Assembly (NCBI GenBank): GCA_031213475.1
Contig: JARUPZ010000006.1
Location: forward strand, 1,141,001 to 1,205,000
Length of the DNA: 64,000 nt
Reading direction: 5' to 3'
Source of the DNA: Nereocystis luetkeana
Lineage: Eukaryota > Sar > Phaeophyceae > Laminariales > Laminariaceae
The translations under genes were made by a program, and so were the position numbers. Below the pieces are notes generated by a model. That model saw nothing but the letters and a program-made list of their open reading frames with translations. It searched no databases and was not told the DNA's origin. Each line of letters starts with the position of its first letter. Within the stretch, counting starts at the first letter, position 1. Positions 1 to 12,169 of this stretch are shown piece after piece.

Positions 1-1030
1 GAACGTACCAGTAATTTGTTTCAGGCATACTTGACGTCATACCTGGTACGTACGATTCATTTCAAACGGGCCGCGCGCTGATGTACCTTCTACACTCAAG
101 ACCCTGCCCGGTATACAAACCACGTACGAGTACTCGTACCAACAGTTGCAAACTATTGCACCATTGCGATCAAGACTGACTAACAGTCTCGGCTCTCGTG
201 CGCCGCCTCATCGTCCATCCGTCACTCAGTACCTGTGGCGCAGCGGTGTCTCCAGTGTCCATCGCCACCCTCTCGATTTCGCTCTTGGTAGCGGCAGCAG
301 CAGCACCACCAGCACCAGCAGCAGTAGCACTTGACTCTCCGCTCACGTCCTGAACTTGAGCTCCAGAAGCCTCGGCCAGAACGGCCGGAGATGATGTCTG
401 CATTCGTTCGAGATGCGGACAATAGTGGCGAGGCATAGATAGATGTGATGCCTGCATTCGTCTCGAGACTGGTGTGGTCCATGGCCTCATGGGTCCTTAT
501 GTACTGCAAAACCCGTAGCGACGGTCGAGTGTCGAGTGCGACATGATCCATGATCCAGGAAACACTATTTTTAGACAATTCATTTGGATAAAACTGGGTG
601 GCGGTACAACGCGAGCCTGCGGTTCTTCATTCTCCTTACCGTTGCCTGCGTGCCATTCTCCATCTTCGAGGGTTAATCGCCGGCGTGGAACACGGCACGT
701 TGAACTCTTGAACCCAAGTGCTCCTCTGGTGCCGCCTGCAGTAGTGTGTATTTGTACAACAGACGACAACACAACAGCTGTCTGCACAGCAGCTCGGTTT
801 GTCCTGTTGTCCTTTGTGTTGCGGCCAGTTTGTTCGACGAAAATGGGACAGTCCCCTGTCCCCTATCCCCTCTGGTAGGCATGTTTGCAGTGGTCTTTTC
901 GAGTTTTTCGAGACGGAGAGAGGTGAAGGACCACAAAGGACAACAACAGCACGAGTTCTGTTCTTGGGACTATAATAAGACAACGGACACAGGAGCTTCT
1001 ATTAAAAGGACAACGAAAAGGGAGGCAACC
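1..1030. other. 5' flank of ankyrin gene A, no gene recognised
   Basis: No convincing gene is seen. There is a short AGC/CAG-type run around 290-330 and one TACCTGGTA palindrome near 41-49. The reading frame of ankyrin gene A stays open upstream of its preferred start back to about 746 and includes an in-frame ATG near 881. A longer N-terminus for that gene is therefore possible, but its composition looks non-coding. Confidence 0.5.
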
Positions 1031-4000
1031 ATGAAGAGACGACGGACCACCTGCGGCGTGCCCGGCAGCCTCCGATCCCAGAGCTCTCGGCCGGATTTCG
1101 GCGAGCTGGTTAGGTTGCTAGGCACAGCGGCCGAAGAAAACAACTCAGGTTTGTTTCGATTGCCATCATGCCTTGGTGTTGTCGTACTCGTATTGCCTGC
1201 AGCTCGGCCGATGGTCGTGAATCATGCAGCATCGTTGAGGAGGGTGCACTGATGTACGGCACATAACTGTCATGAACGAGTCGACGGGTTGCTTCCCTTG
1301 GCGAGAGAGGAGGCGACGTGCGATGGCGATACGGTTCTCGAAATCTAATGTTTGTTTTGCTGGTGCGGTGGACTACTATTAATACAGACAGGTAGCAGTA
1401 GTAGTTGTATACCTGGTATACTGCTGTACCCGCACTCCTGCTGCTGCTGCTGCACCTGCACCATCCCGTTCAAACGGTCTGTTTGTTCGTTCAGCACAGA
1501 CGAAAACAAACAATTAAACAATTCTTACGCATTCGATCTTGCGAATTTCCTCGCGATGTGGACCCGATCGAGACGCCACGGCTCGCAGCTACGGTATACT
1601 CGGTCGCGCCCTACCCAGCCCATCCATCTTACCCGATAACGAGACGCGCCTGATATTTCCTCAATCTGTTTCGCCAACCTTTTTACTCTTCGGTATACCG
1701 GTGCACAAAGACATGCACCTGAAAACGAAAGTTCGACAACCGCAGCAGTGGGTCGTGGTACGGCCCCCAGGTATTATGTACTGGCACGGCAGTATCGATC
1801 TTCTGCATACATGCGAGCTCCTACGGTAAATCCTCAACATAGCAAACCTCGCCAGTTTGGACCTGAGCCTCGCCATTCTGATTTTTATTTCAGCGAACGA
1901 GCACTAAGAATTTATGCACGGGGGGGGGGGGGTACGAGCTGCCTGGTACAGCAGTACGCGTGGTCGATGTATGTATAGTCTACAACGACGTCTGTAGTCT
2001 ACATATCTACTGCCGTAAGTCGTCACCGCCTACTGCTGAGTCAACACAATTTTAGATGATGAGATGAGCCTAAATTCTAAATTCAGCGCTCTTGGTGGAC
2101 AGGTCCGAGTATTTTCTCGAAAAGCGCCCGTTGAATGTATCGTTCATAGACTATCACAAGTGCTCTCTTATTATTAATAAGGGGATTTGGATCATCTGGT
2201 GCCGTTCTGCTGTTGTGTCAACGTGCCAACGTACATGCGGCGTCAGGTATGTATCTGGTATGTACACCAGCAGTATTGACCCCCTCTTCATATTCAGTCC
2301 ACTCTGTAGAGCATCTGCGTCGTATGACATGTATGATACGAAAGCCTGTTTATTTTGTACCAGGTAGGCTTCAACTATATACCAGGTATATCCGACGTTC
2401 GTAGCCTACAGCAGCTGTACCTCTCTTTAGGTCTTCACGTCTAGAGACCTCCTATTAATATCAGCTATTTAAAAGTCGTTCCTGCTTTAGACTACGGGTA
2501 TACCAGATGCTACTATACAGCAAGCAGTACGTACCTGGTACAAGCAGTAATGCTGGAATCGGGAGTGCAATCCCACGTTTTTGCATATATTAAAGTTATC
2601 ATGAAAGAACCATTCTGCCGCTGCAACGTCTGTACTTCTAATTAGATACCCTGGTACCTGGTATTATATGCCAGGCATACTGCTCGGTTGCCCAGATGTT
2701 TCACAGAACAAGCTCACCGTACTCGTAGAGATTCTACCTATTTTACAGTGCGACTCTTGGCCTGTGTTTTTCTGCGCATGGTTAAAATACGATAGCAGCG
2801 GAGAGTTCACGCACCAACGTCTAATCATGGTCAAGGTCATGGTTGGCTCATGGTATATGGTGGTATGGTGGACTGATGGACTGCTCATGGAAAGTGTTAT
2901 TAAGTGCACTCGACGATAGCAGCAGTTGTACACCGCTGCTGCGGGCTACCTGGTATTGAACATTGAGTCGTGACGCATCTGCGGCCAGCCTTACATGCAC
3001 GCAATTTGTACGTAGCTGCTACTCGGGCACTGGAGCGGGCAACAACAGTGAATGGGTGGGTCGTCGATCGTTCTTTTCACCCTCCTATCGCTGGGTACCC
3101 TGACCCCAGACCCCATCCCGACCTGATCCCATTTGAACGCGAGTCCTCGAAACTATCCCTGAATACATGTGCAATTAGCCACCCGCACGGCCCAAAAGCA
3201 CCCTCGATCCCATGCCGATCTTGGTACACGGGGAGGGGGGGGGTATTTTCTCTGACCATCCCGACGTCTCTATATACCCTGGTAGATATAAGGAGTGAAA
3301 TATGAGTTTAGTTCATGTGGGCGATATTTACCTTTTTGTCGAAGCTGGCCATGCCGTATATACTACGTACCCTCGTACTGAATGAACCCTTGACCCTATC
3401 CCTGATACTCCCCAAACTAGACGGCCACCTCGCTGTGTGCTGTGTGGGTGGGTCGTTCAGGGGGCGGGAAGATACTCATCTCTTAATCTTAACCCTATAA
3501 CCCTAACCCCTCAAATAATCCCAAACTGAACGCTCGACCCTGTTGAATCTGTGTAACCCTAGCCCTGATATTCTCAAAAAATGTGTGGGCGACCCTTGCT
3601 GATATCTCTATATCCCTAACCCTAATAGTTCCTTACAGTGAATGGCCGACCCTGCTGCTCTCTCCGACCCTAGCCCTGATACTCCATAAAGCGAAAGGTC
3701 GACCCTGCTGCCATCTCTAACCCCAGCCCTAACCCTGATACCCCCCGAAGCGAAAGACCGACGCTGCTGCCATCTCAAACCCTAGTCCTACCCTGATACT
3801 CCCCAAACTAAATGGCCGACCCTGCTGTCATCTCTAACCATGGCCCTACACTGATACTCCCCGAAATGCATGGCCGACTCCGCTTGTTGCTGTGCTTTGC
3901 TGACTGGTGTGTGTGTGTGTTTTTTTTCCCGTCAGAGGAGATTGAGGTGTTGGCGGCCAAGGGGGTGGACCTCTCGGCCCGGGCGGGTAGCGGTGGGTTG

Positions 4001-7000
4001 ACAGCGATACATCGGGCGGTTCTGATGGGGAGCACGGACGCCTTGCGTGCGGTGAGGGGCGTTCCCGAGCACTCCGTGGTTTCGTGGTGTGGCGGTCCCC
4101 TTCCTCCTGCTTGGTTTGCTGACTGCTGAACCTTCAACCCTTTGAACCGCACCCACTTTAGAGGGACAGACTATTAAATAGTACGATCGTAGTGCTGTAG
4201 ACTGGATGTACTCAGAATTACAGTTGAATGTTGTGTGTAATATGCGCTGCAGCACGGTGTAGGCCCTCGAATAGGACATAACCTAATAAGAACATACCGG
4301 TACGCCTCAATTTTTTGGGGGGGCGCGGTGAATTCGGATTCAGAAATCGTGTTCAGCGTCGAGCGGTACACTAAATCCAACAATGTAATTGCCTGTGCTC
4401 AAGGATACGTAGTGTGTCTCAAGACTCGCTCAGATTTTGGTGCTTCTTGTTGGCCGGCCCCCTCTCATACGGTAAGACACGTCAATTTTGTTGCCATGAT
4501 TGACTTGAACGCAGGCTACTATTGACAGTTTGTTACCCGGTATATGGGATCTACAGCTTTAGTATGGCACCCGACCTTGAGCAACCGTTTCTTCGGCCAA
4601 TTTTCTTGTTAATAGTTACCGTGAGACAAAGAGCCTCAGTTTCTTAGGACCGACTTTGTCAAGAGCGAGCGCCCTCTGTACGTACAGTAGTAAAATTGCA
4701 GAGGTCATCCATAACGAGTGCAAAAAAACATGATTCGTGACAAAAATAAATACGGCTGGTGACATGCTTGAACTGCCGTTGTGTCACGTTTTCATATAGT
4801 AAGCGTCTGCAGCGTCTGGGACATCCTCGGAGATCCTCCCTCGAGGGTTTACTATTAATACCGATGGTATGCATGACGTGCCTCAAACTAAAAAGTGTAA
4901 CCGACATAAGAGACCTGGGATTGCCACCATCCATGACGCACATAATATCACTTCGTTTTTTTTTTTTTTTTTATCTGAGTCCACCTGTCAATAGCTGAGT
5001 GTACAGTGTGCTGGCCTCGGACTCTTGCTACGGCATGTTCAGGGGTATAGGTGCGGAGGTGTGGGCGACGGCTACTTTTGCTTGCCCCTCACGTCGTTTT
5101 TTTTGTCACGGGTCGTGACGTCAGTTCTTCTGTGTTTTTTCCAGAAATTTCAACCTGATGGCGCTGAGTGACAAACATCATGATTCTTTGAAGATGCCGC
5201 TTTCTTTTGTCGCGATTCGCGATTTTTTATTTTTTATTCGTCAGGAGTAATCCCTAAAGGCTACGAAGCATTGCCATGCTTTTTTTTCATGTCTGGACTG
5301 CTTTTAGTATTTTTGAGCGCTACGTTCAGTACGTAGACATTTTTTGTTGTTGTGTCCAATCCTGCTTTCCTACAACTATTTCCCCCCACTCGCCTATAAA
5401 TAACCATATACCGCCCACCCCCTCCCCCCCTCACGACACACGTACGCAAAATAGCTGCTGCAAGCGGGGGTCGACAAGGATGCTGCAGAGGCCTGCGGCG
5501 GGCGCACGGCGCTCCACTTCGCCGCCCTCCGCTCGAACGCCGAGGCCGCCAAAGCCCTCCTCGGCGCGGGCGCCAACAAGGAAGCCCGCGACTCGGACGG
5601 TCGCACCCCTCTCCACCTCTCCTGCATGGTTCGTCCCCTCGACCCGGCCACCCCGCTGTTCCTCATCGGGGCGGGTGCGGTCTCTTCCTCGAGCGATGTC
5701 CACGGCGTCACCCCGCTCGACATCGCCGTTCGGTACGGCTTTGCGACGATCGTGCGCGCGATTTTCTCCCCGGGGACGCCGGCGCCGCCTCCCCGGCCCA
5801 GCCCCGGTAACACAGACCTCCTTTTTCAAGCGGTGAAAGCGGGCAACGAGGGCATCGTTGATGTGCTTGTGGGGGGTGGGTGGGAGGTTGGGGTGCCGAC
5901 ACCGTCCGTGGCAGTCGGCAAAGCCGGCGTAGCTGCCACCTCCAAATCGGCCGACAAGCCGTTGGGTGCGGCTACGGAGAGAGTGCTCTCGCCCATGATG
6001 CTGGCCGCGGACAGCGGGCGACCGGAGGTGGTGAAGGCGTTGCTTCGAGGGCGGAATAGGGGCTTCCCGAACGCTGGCGATGCGCGCGGGTACACGGCGC
6101 TGCACTTCGCGACGATGCGGGGCTCGGCGAGCATCGCGAGGGCCTTGATGGGCGAGGGCGGCGCGGACCCGGATTTGGGCAACCTGGACGGCGACACCCC
6201 GCTCCACATCGCGGTGGCGACGAGGAGGATTGACGTCGGCGAGGTTCTCCTGCGCGCCGGAGCTTCTGTTGACGCAGCCAACCGGCAGGGGCACACTGCG
6301 CTTCACTTTGCGGCGGCGCTGGGTCTGGCGGACTTCACGAAGCAGCTGTTGGAGAGGGGGGCGGATTTCGACGCTGTGGATGGGCTGGGGACCGCCGTGA
6401 ACCTGACGGGCGGTGGCGGGACCCCTAGTAACGAGAGTTCGGGTAAGAGGGGCAAGGTTGGGGCGGCGCCGACGACCGCGGTAACTTCGCCGGGGCCGAC
6501 GCGCGCTGCTAAGGGTGCGGCCGTGAGCGTGAGGAAGAGCCGCCGCCTCGAAAAGCGAGGCAAGGGAAAGCGGGACAGCCTCAGGTCCACCCCGAAGGAG
6601 GGGAGGACGGCGCTGCATTATGCCGCCATGAACGGCAGAGCCGAGGCGGTGCGAGTGCTTCTGCGCGCCGGCGCGGCCGCGGGGCACCGATGGAACGGAA
6701 AGCGCGAGTCACCGCTGTTTGTAGCGGCGAGGAACGGACACGCGAAGGTGGTGGCGCTGCTCTTGGAGAAATTGGGATCGGGCGACGTGGACGTGCCGGC
6801 CTCGTCTGGGGAGACGCCGCTGAGCGTGGCGTGCACCAATGGGCATGCTGAGGTCGTGGACCAGGTAAATGACGGAAGGGGTTGCTCTTGCGAAGCCTCA
6901 GATGTTTTTTTGCCGCTCCCCGTTGGTCTTTCGGCCATGCCGTTCTTTCTGGTTTTTTTTTTTTTTGCGTTCCGGCGGCCCATCCGTTGTCCTGCTGTTC

Positions 7001-10000
7001 CGACAGCGCTGAGGGTTGTTCTGCTACCGAATCTTCGATCCATGTTGGCGTATAAGCGTCCGGTGTGCGTGCTTGCTCCTGCCTTTTGTGCGCGAGCAAC
7101 CCCCACGCCAAGGTGCCCTTGCGGCGGTCGCGCGAAGCAAAGCAAATATAGCGTCAAGCTCCCTACCTCGTCCACAGGGGTTATTTAGATTGCAGCGGCC
7201 GGCTAGACCAGAGCAACTTAGGGCGACGCCGCTCTACCTCTTACCCCAACACCTACCGAAGATGATGCGATGGTTGGCGGGCATATTCTTGCCCCTTTGA
7301 CGGACAGCCGTCAAGGAATTCCCCACACTAAAAGTTGCTTAAAATGTATCGTCTGACGGCACTCTTGTCCATTGACGGACAGCCGTCAGGGAACTCCCCA
7401 CACTATAGCAGTATAGCATGTATCGGTTGACGGCACTCTTGCCCCTTGACGGACAGCCGCCAAGAAAATCTCCACACTGAAAGTAGTATAAAATGTACCG
7501 GTTGACGGCACTCTTGCGCCTTGACGGACAGCCGTCAAGAACGTCCTCACGCTATACCTGTTTTATTATGTCTAGAGAGCCCATGACGGGTAAAAACTAC
7601 AGTAGACTGTAAACCTAAATGATTTCAGAAGACGGCAATTCAGGTATATGTGACGGACGGCGGTCTAGACGTACTGTTCTCTTTTTTGTGTGGGACCTCG
7701 AAGAGGTGTGACTGATGACGTCCAAAAAAAGCCGTCCCCTGATATATTTTCCGTCAACCGGTACCTTCGACCCCTGCCCCGCCGACGCCGGCATATCCTC
7801 CGTGAAGGTACTAAGGCCTCTGGAGAAGAAACATTTTCGTTGCCACATTTACTACAGTAAGTATACCGTATAGCACGACAAATAACACACCCTGTGGGAC
7901 GATTTTCGGAGTCGATTTTCTTTAAAGCATGGGGGGGTAGACACAAAGAAAATGGCGCGCTTTGAAAAGATATTTTCGCGATCTTTCCGTTAGACGCATG
8001 GCGTCGCTCGGCGTGAACACTCTCCCAGTTGTCGAGAACACCAGCTGGGGCATTCGTCCGAGGGGGTTTGTTGCCTTATCACCCGGGTGATAGTGTGGTA
8101 CGGTGTCGGCGTCCTTGCTCCTTGACGGACAGCCAGGAGCTCCCCTCCCTGAAACTGTTCACGCCTTGGACAGATCGTCGATTCCCGCTTCGTGGCAAAT
8201 GTGTCAGGAGACATGTCGAGCAAGGCAAAAGCTTGCGCTGTCAAGGGTGTACGTAGGACCGAGTGATCCACACGAAAACCTCGCAGTTTGGTGTCGGTCA
8301 AGGCATGTCAGGGCAAAAGTTGCTGTCTGTCAAGGGGTGAAAATGCTGTCTCCTGGCATGTTTGCTTCATTGTCTAGTTTTTGCAGGACTCATCATACGT
8401 ACGGTATGTGCTCCTCATCTGTGCGATCTGTAGCTCATGTTGGCGGGTGCGAACCATATCACCCGCATGATTTACTTGTAGGCACCACTTCCTGTGTTGG
8501 AGGATCTGTACTACACAGATCCCGCACGACACGGCAGGTTAGGATCCGAGCCGGGAAAGTGCTCTGCTATTACGGGGGGCCATAGTTAATAGTACCAAAT
8601 ATTGTTCGCAAAAATAGCGAAATATAGAGGTTTTTGTGTGTACCGTAGGTCCTATTAACTATGGCCCCCCGTAATATGTTACCAATAAAAAACCCCTTTT
8701 GGACGGCGCCCACTTTTCGGGGACAGAGTGCTTGGAGTTGCAGTAGTTTGGGATCACTTCTGCAGCTGTGAAACTATTACTATTGTATGAGTATAAACCC
8801 TTTTAGGAAGGCAGTCCCGTTTTTGGGACTACCTGCTTGGACTATGAGCGGTTTGTCCCCAAAACGGGACCACAGTCCTAAAAGGGTCAACTCTAAGGAG
8901 GCCTTGACGGGTCAAAACTACAGTATGTAGACTGCAAACCGTCAACCGGCATGTCTGACCCCTGCCGTCTGCCCCTCGCCGTCCCCGACAGCTTCTCCGT
9001 GACGGCGCCGACGTCTCTCGAAGAAACCCTGCCACCGACCAGTCGCCCCTCGACAACGCCATCACCGGTACCTGCGCGGCAAACCGGGCTCGTGTCGTGA
9101 GGGCCCTCCTAGCGGCCAACGCGGACCCGGAGGGAGGGGACGGGGGGACGGCGGGGTTCCGTCCCCTGCATGCCGCCTGCCGTGCGGGTGAACGGGATGT
9201 GGTGGAGGCGTTACTGGAAACCTGGGTTGATACTGACGCGGCCCCTCGCAAGGGGAGACGGTTGCTCCGGCCGTTGCATGTCGCCGCGGTTCACGGAAAT
9301 GCTGCCGTGGTGGAGGCGCTCACCCTGAAGGGCTGTCGGCTTGACGTGAGGACGCTGGACCCTAGCAGGTGGGCGGTGCTGCAGCGTGTGTTCGTTGGGG
9401 GGTGTCCAGCTTGGTTGGCGGGCAGAATACGGGGCGGCGGGGGGGGGGGTTACATGCCGTACAATACACAAGATAACACACCCCCTCGGACAAATTTTCA
9501 AGTTCGTTCCCTCGATAGCGGGGAGTATGCTAACGCTGAGCGATGTGTGCATGTCAGATCGCGACGCGTTATTTCGAGTTGTGTGCCTCTCTTGTGACTG
9601 GCATAGTCGGCTAAAAAAAACTGCCGTAGGGGTTGTGTTGATGTTTGTCTATGTTTTCTTGCGTGTTTCAATGTATGTGCTCGCGTTCGGCACGATTTGA
9701 AGATTGTGACGCTTTGGCTCCCCTTCCCGGCGGAGACGTCGCCGTACTCGTAGTTCTTTCTTTTCGTGGTAGCCGCTCATGTCGGACCCCGCACGCGCAG
9801 GCTCTCTTTTTACACTCCAAATCACTCGTGAGCTTCTGTGCGTGATGGTTTTCGACGATCGGGCAGCGTCCGTGCGTGTCAAGGCACTATTACTACCGTG
9901 TCCGTTTTTGTTGTTTGAGGCTCCCAAGGTGGGACGGCAAGAAGGCCCGACGGACCAGTGCACGCACCGCGCTATATGTCCCGATTACTTGTCAGCACAG

Positions 10001-11295
10001 GCATTGCAGCATTTTGCAGTACCAAGTCGGATAGATCATCTACAGATCGTTCCCGCTTCATGATCTAAAAGTTAGAAGGAAAATGTCCCGATTCCTTGTC
10101 AGCACACGTATTACAGCATTTTGCAGTACCAAGTCGGACAGATCATCTACAGATCGTGCCCGCTTCATGATCTAAATCTTAGAAGGAAAATATATTCGCG
10201 GTCTTGTATGATCTGGCTCATGCTGCCGGGTAGGACCCGTATGTTCTGCATGATCTACCACATGTTTCCTGGGTGGGATCTGTACTGTGCAGATCCTGTA
10301 CAACCTCTTAGCAGCGGCGGATGAGGAACTAGATGATCTACTGTAGACAGATACATCAGATAGATAGGTCATCATCTGTTCGAGATGTGTACACTTTCTG
10401 ACGCCGGACTTACCCCCTCCATTATTGTCCGCCACGCTTCACCCTTGCCCCTAGACACATCCCCACCGTCCTCTCCGGGACGCAGACACACGAGCAGTGC
10501 CCTGCCTACCGTGTCGTCCATCACGCAAGAATACACACCTAGGGCAGATGATGATCTGTCTGATCTATCTACAGATAGATGATCTAGTTCCTCCTCACCT
10601 GCCGTTGTGAGAGGTTTGTGCAGGATCTGCATAGTACATACAGGTCTAACCCAGGAAACACGTGTTGGGTCATGCGGAAAATGCGGGCCCAAACCAGCGT
10701 CAATGATTACAGTCGATCATACAAGATTGGGAATACATCTTCCGTGGAGTATCTAGATCATGATTTAGGAATCGATGACCTCTCTGAGGTAGGTGTGAGT
10801 TCTTGACACACCCGCTCGGACGAATTTCGACTCTCAGAAAAGTCGTAAATGGCGCCTCCGCAAGCTGCACATTCTAGGGATTGACGACGGCGCCGTTCGT
10901 TCTGCCTCTCGTTCCATACGTTTTCCTGTCCGATTTTATTTCGTGTGTCCGTGGTACGTGTGGGCGTATATTCGATGGACAGGAGTACGCCGCTAATCCT
11001 CGCGGTCCAGCAAGGGCACGTGGAAGCCGCCCGGGCGTTAGTCGAGGCCGGGGCTCGCATCGATGTCGTGCCTCGCCGGGAAGACGGCACGGAGCTCGCT
11101 CCGTCCTTGGCCCGGCTGGCGGCTGACATGAAGCGCGGCGACATGGTAGCGCTGCTCGTGAAGGCGGTGGTAAAACGGGACTCCTCGGAGAGCTGGACGA
11201 GAGAGTGGGCTGCTACCGTGGGGGCTGGGATGGCGAAGGGCGGGAGGGAGAAGGAGGGCGGGAAGGGTGCCGCAGTGACGGCCGGCTCTTCTTGA
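1031..11295 (+). CDS. Ankyrin-repeat protein A, five exons, 777 residues
   Basis: Exons: 1031-1148, 3936-4051, 5455-6864, 8992-9368, 10983-11295 (stop TGA). All junctions are GT-AG and in phase, which supports the model. The protein is mostly ankyrin repeats, with motifs such as GRTALHFAA, DGRTPLHLSC, GYTALHFATMRG, GDTPLHIAV, GHTALHFAA, GRTALHYAAMNG and STPLILAVQQGH. Ankyrin repeats bind partner proteins; no enzyme domain or membrane segment is seen, so the role is unknown. Around residues 365-400 a basic linker rich in Arg and Lys separates two ankyrin blocks and could be nuclear-localising (inference). The C-terminus is a low-complexity Gly/Lys tail. ATG 1031 was chosen for its AACC context and because upstream sequence looks non-coding. 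The exon 2/3 and 3/4 junctions both fall just before the LLxxGA part of an ankyrin repeat. Gene B is convergent. Confidence 0.85.
3380..3890. repeat. Degenerate minisatellite with CCCTAA-like blocks
   Basis: About seven diverged units of roughly 75-80 bp. Each contains stretches like ACCCTAGCCCTGATACTCC and GGCCGACCCTGCTGCCATC, mixed with CCCTAA/CCCTAG motifs resembling telomere repeats. It lies in intron 1 of ankyrin gene A, ending just upstream of the exon 2 acceptor. Confidence 0.8.
7285..7560. repeat. 82-bp tandem repeat, about 3.5 copies
   Basis: Four successive TTGACGGACAGCCGTCAA-type palindromes (about 7297, 7373, 7447 and 7521) are separated by conserved sequence containing CCACACTA and TTGACGGCACTCTTG. 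It lies in intron 3 of ankyrin gene A. Because the sequence between the palindromes is also conserved, this is an ordinary tandem repeat and not a spacer array. Confidence 0.85.
7587..7810 (+). pseudogene. Decayed duplicate of the start of ankyrin gene A exon 4
   Basis: Sequence from 7587 (GACGGGTAAAAACTACAG) through CCGTCAACCGGT, GACCCCTGCC, TCCTCCGTGAAGG and GGAGAAGAAAC parallels, in the same order, 8905-9030. That second stretch holds the end of intron 3 and the first codons of exon 4. This copy has lost the AG acceptor and the ankyrin frame, so it is not an exon. Confidence 0.5.
7868..8103. mobile_element. Non-autonomous element, ACACACCCCCTCGGA-ended family
   Basis: A degenerate copy of a family of about 200-240 bp found several times in the window. 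Shared landmarks in order are: AACACACCC near one end, AAAATGGCG, TTAGACGCATGGC, CACTCTCCC, GTCGAGAA, and the closing TCCGAGGGGGT followed by TATCACCC. The two ends are roughly inverted repeats of each other, as in a MITE. No ORF is present. Its superfamily is not assigned. Confidence 0.6.
8570..8674. mobile_element. Mariner-like MITE (TTACGGGGG ends, TA target duplication)
   Basis: A 105-bp element beginning TTACGGGGGGCCATAG and ending CTATGGCCCCCCGTAA, a near-perfect inverted repeat. It is flanked by TA on both sides (8568-8569 and 8675-8676). TA duplications are typical of Tc1/mariner-derived MITEs. The same element recurs at 45712, 47372, 48826, 61890, 63340 and 63409. Confidence 0.85.
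8798..8886. mobile_element. piggyBac-like MITE, degenerate copy
   Basis: Ends CCCTTTTAGGA and TCCTAAAAGGG are inverted. Internal blocks CAGTCCCGTTTT and CCCCAAAACGGGAC are also inverted. The flanking tetramers TAAA and TCAA are decayed forms of the TTAA seen intact around the copies at 26158 and 54036. Confidence 0.6.
9977..10195. repeat. 107-bp tandem duplication
   Basis: Two near-identical copies starting TGTCCCGATT and running through TGTCAGCACA, GCAGTACCAAGTCGGA, AGATCATCTACAGATCG and TAGAAGGAAAA. It lies in intron 4 of ankyrin gene A and leads into the GATC-rich foldback that follows. Confidence 0.85.
10130..10790. mobile_element. GATC-rich foldback element
   Basis: The left arm (about 10130-10385) and right arm (about 10545-10790) are diverged inverted repeats. 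Left landmarks are TCATGATCTAAA, GCATGATCTACC, CTGGGTGGGATCTG and ACTAGATGATCTAC. Their reverse complements appear in the right arm in mirrored order. The loop of about 160 bp has no similarity to the arms. Related sequence occurs at about 11400-11590, 12170-12430, 12860-13090 and 39945-40560. No transposase is seen. Confidence 0.6.
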
Positions 11296-11896
11296 ACCCC
11301 TTTTGGATGGCGCACCCACTTTTTTCGTGCCAAACTACGTGACTTTTCTCGGCCATTGTGATGTGATGACAGGGTTAAAACATCGGACATACAGTTGGTT
11401 TCCAGTGCATGAGCTAGATCTTCGAGGGCAGGTGGATTTCTGATCTGTAGGATCTATGGCTCAAATGTTTTGCATGGTCTCGTCGGGCGTGTTTTTTCTG
11501 GGTTGGATCTGTACTTATGTACAGATAATGCAACCACGTCTCATAACGGCGCGTTAGGATATAGATGATCTAGCTAGATCGTCATTCTGTCCCTTTTAGA
11601 AGTACACGCATGTTTTTTGGGAACGAAATAACTAGAGAAGCGCGATGTCATCATCCGTCTACGGGTATGAGTCGCATGCTTGAGAGCGTGCAGCAAGCAG
11701 TAGACGAGTATCACACGCATGCTGCCCGCGCGCGTGTTGCGCTCCGGACACACGTCCGCTATACCCCAGTTGGTGTTGCCGATATGAATGCCTTTACCTA
11801 TTGTATATCGAGCCGCTTTTTCTCGGCATTTGGTTCCGTTCAAGGCATGCCTTCAACGTCCCAAAAGAGTTACTGAAGTATATGTACCGTGGATGT

Positions 11897-12082
11897 GACA
11901 CGCAAGATAGCACACCCCCTGGGATAACTCCCGAGAAAAATATCTCCAAACCAAGGGGGGCACACACAATGAAGCCGTCGGTGGTTTTGGAAAGAGGTCG
12001 TCGAGATATTGTCCATTAGACGCATGGCATCGCTGGGTGGTTGCTCGAAAGTCCGTCCGAGGGGGTGGAGTGCTTTCGCCAA
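11897..12082. mobile_element. Non-autonomous element, ACACACCCCCTCGGA-ended family
   Basis: Landmarks as in the copy at 7868: GCAAGATAGCACACCCCCTG at the left, AAAGAGGTCGTCGAGATATT and TTAGACGCATGGCATCGCT inside, and GTCCGTCCGAGGGGGTGGAG at the right. Roughly 190 bp, with no ORF. Confidence 0.65.
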
Positions 12083-12169
12083 TAGTAGCGTGTACGAGTA
12101 TAATAACTGCGACTACATTCTGGAGATAAAAATAGTTGCGCTTAGTGTGGGATGATTTTTACAGTACAT

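Noticed and set aside
5394..7175. Several long minus-strand frames of up to 418 residues
   Set aside because: They are antisense shadows of the GC-rich ankyrin exon 3; only the + frame shows ankyrin repeats.
7285..7560. Regularly spaced palindromes resembling a CRISPR array
   Set aside because: The intervals between palindromes are conserved, so it is a plain tandem repeat in a eukaryotic intron.
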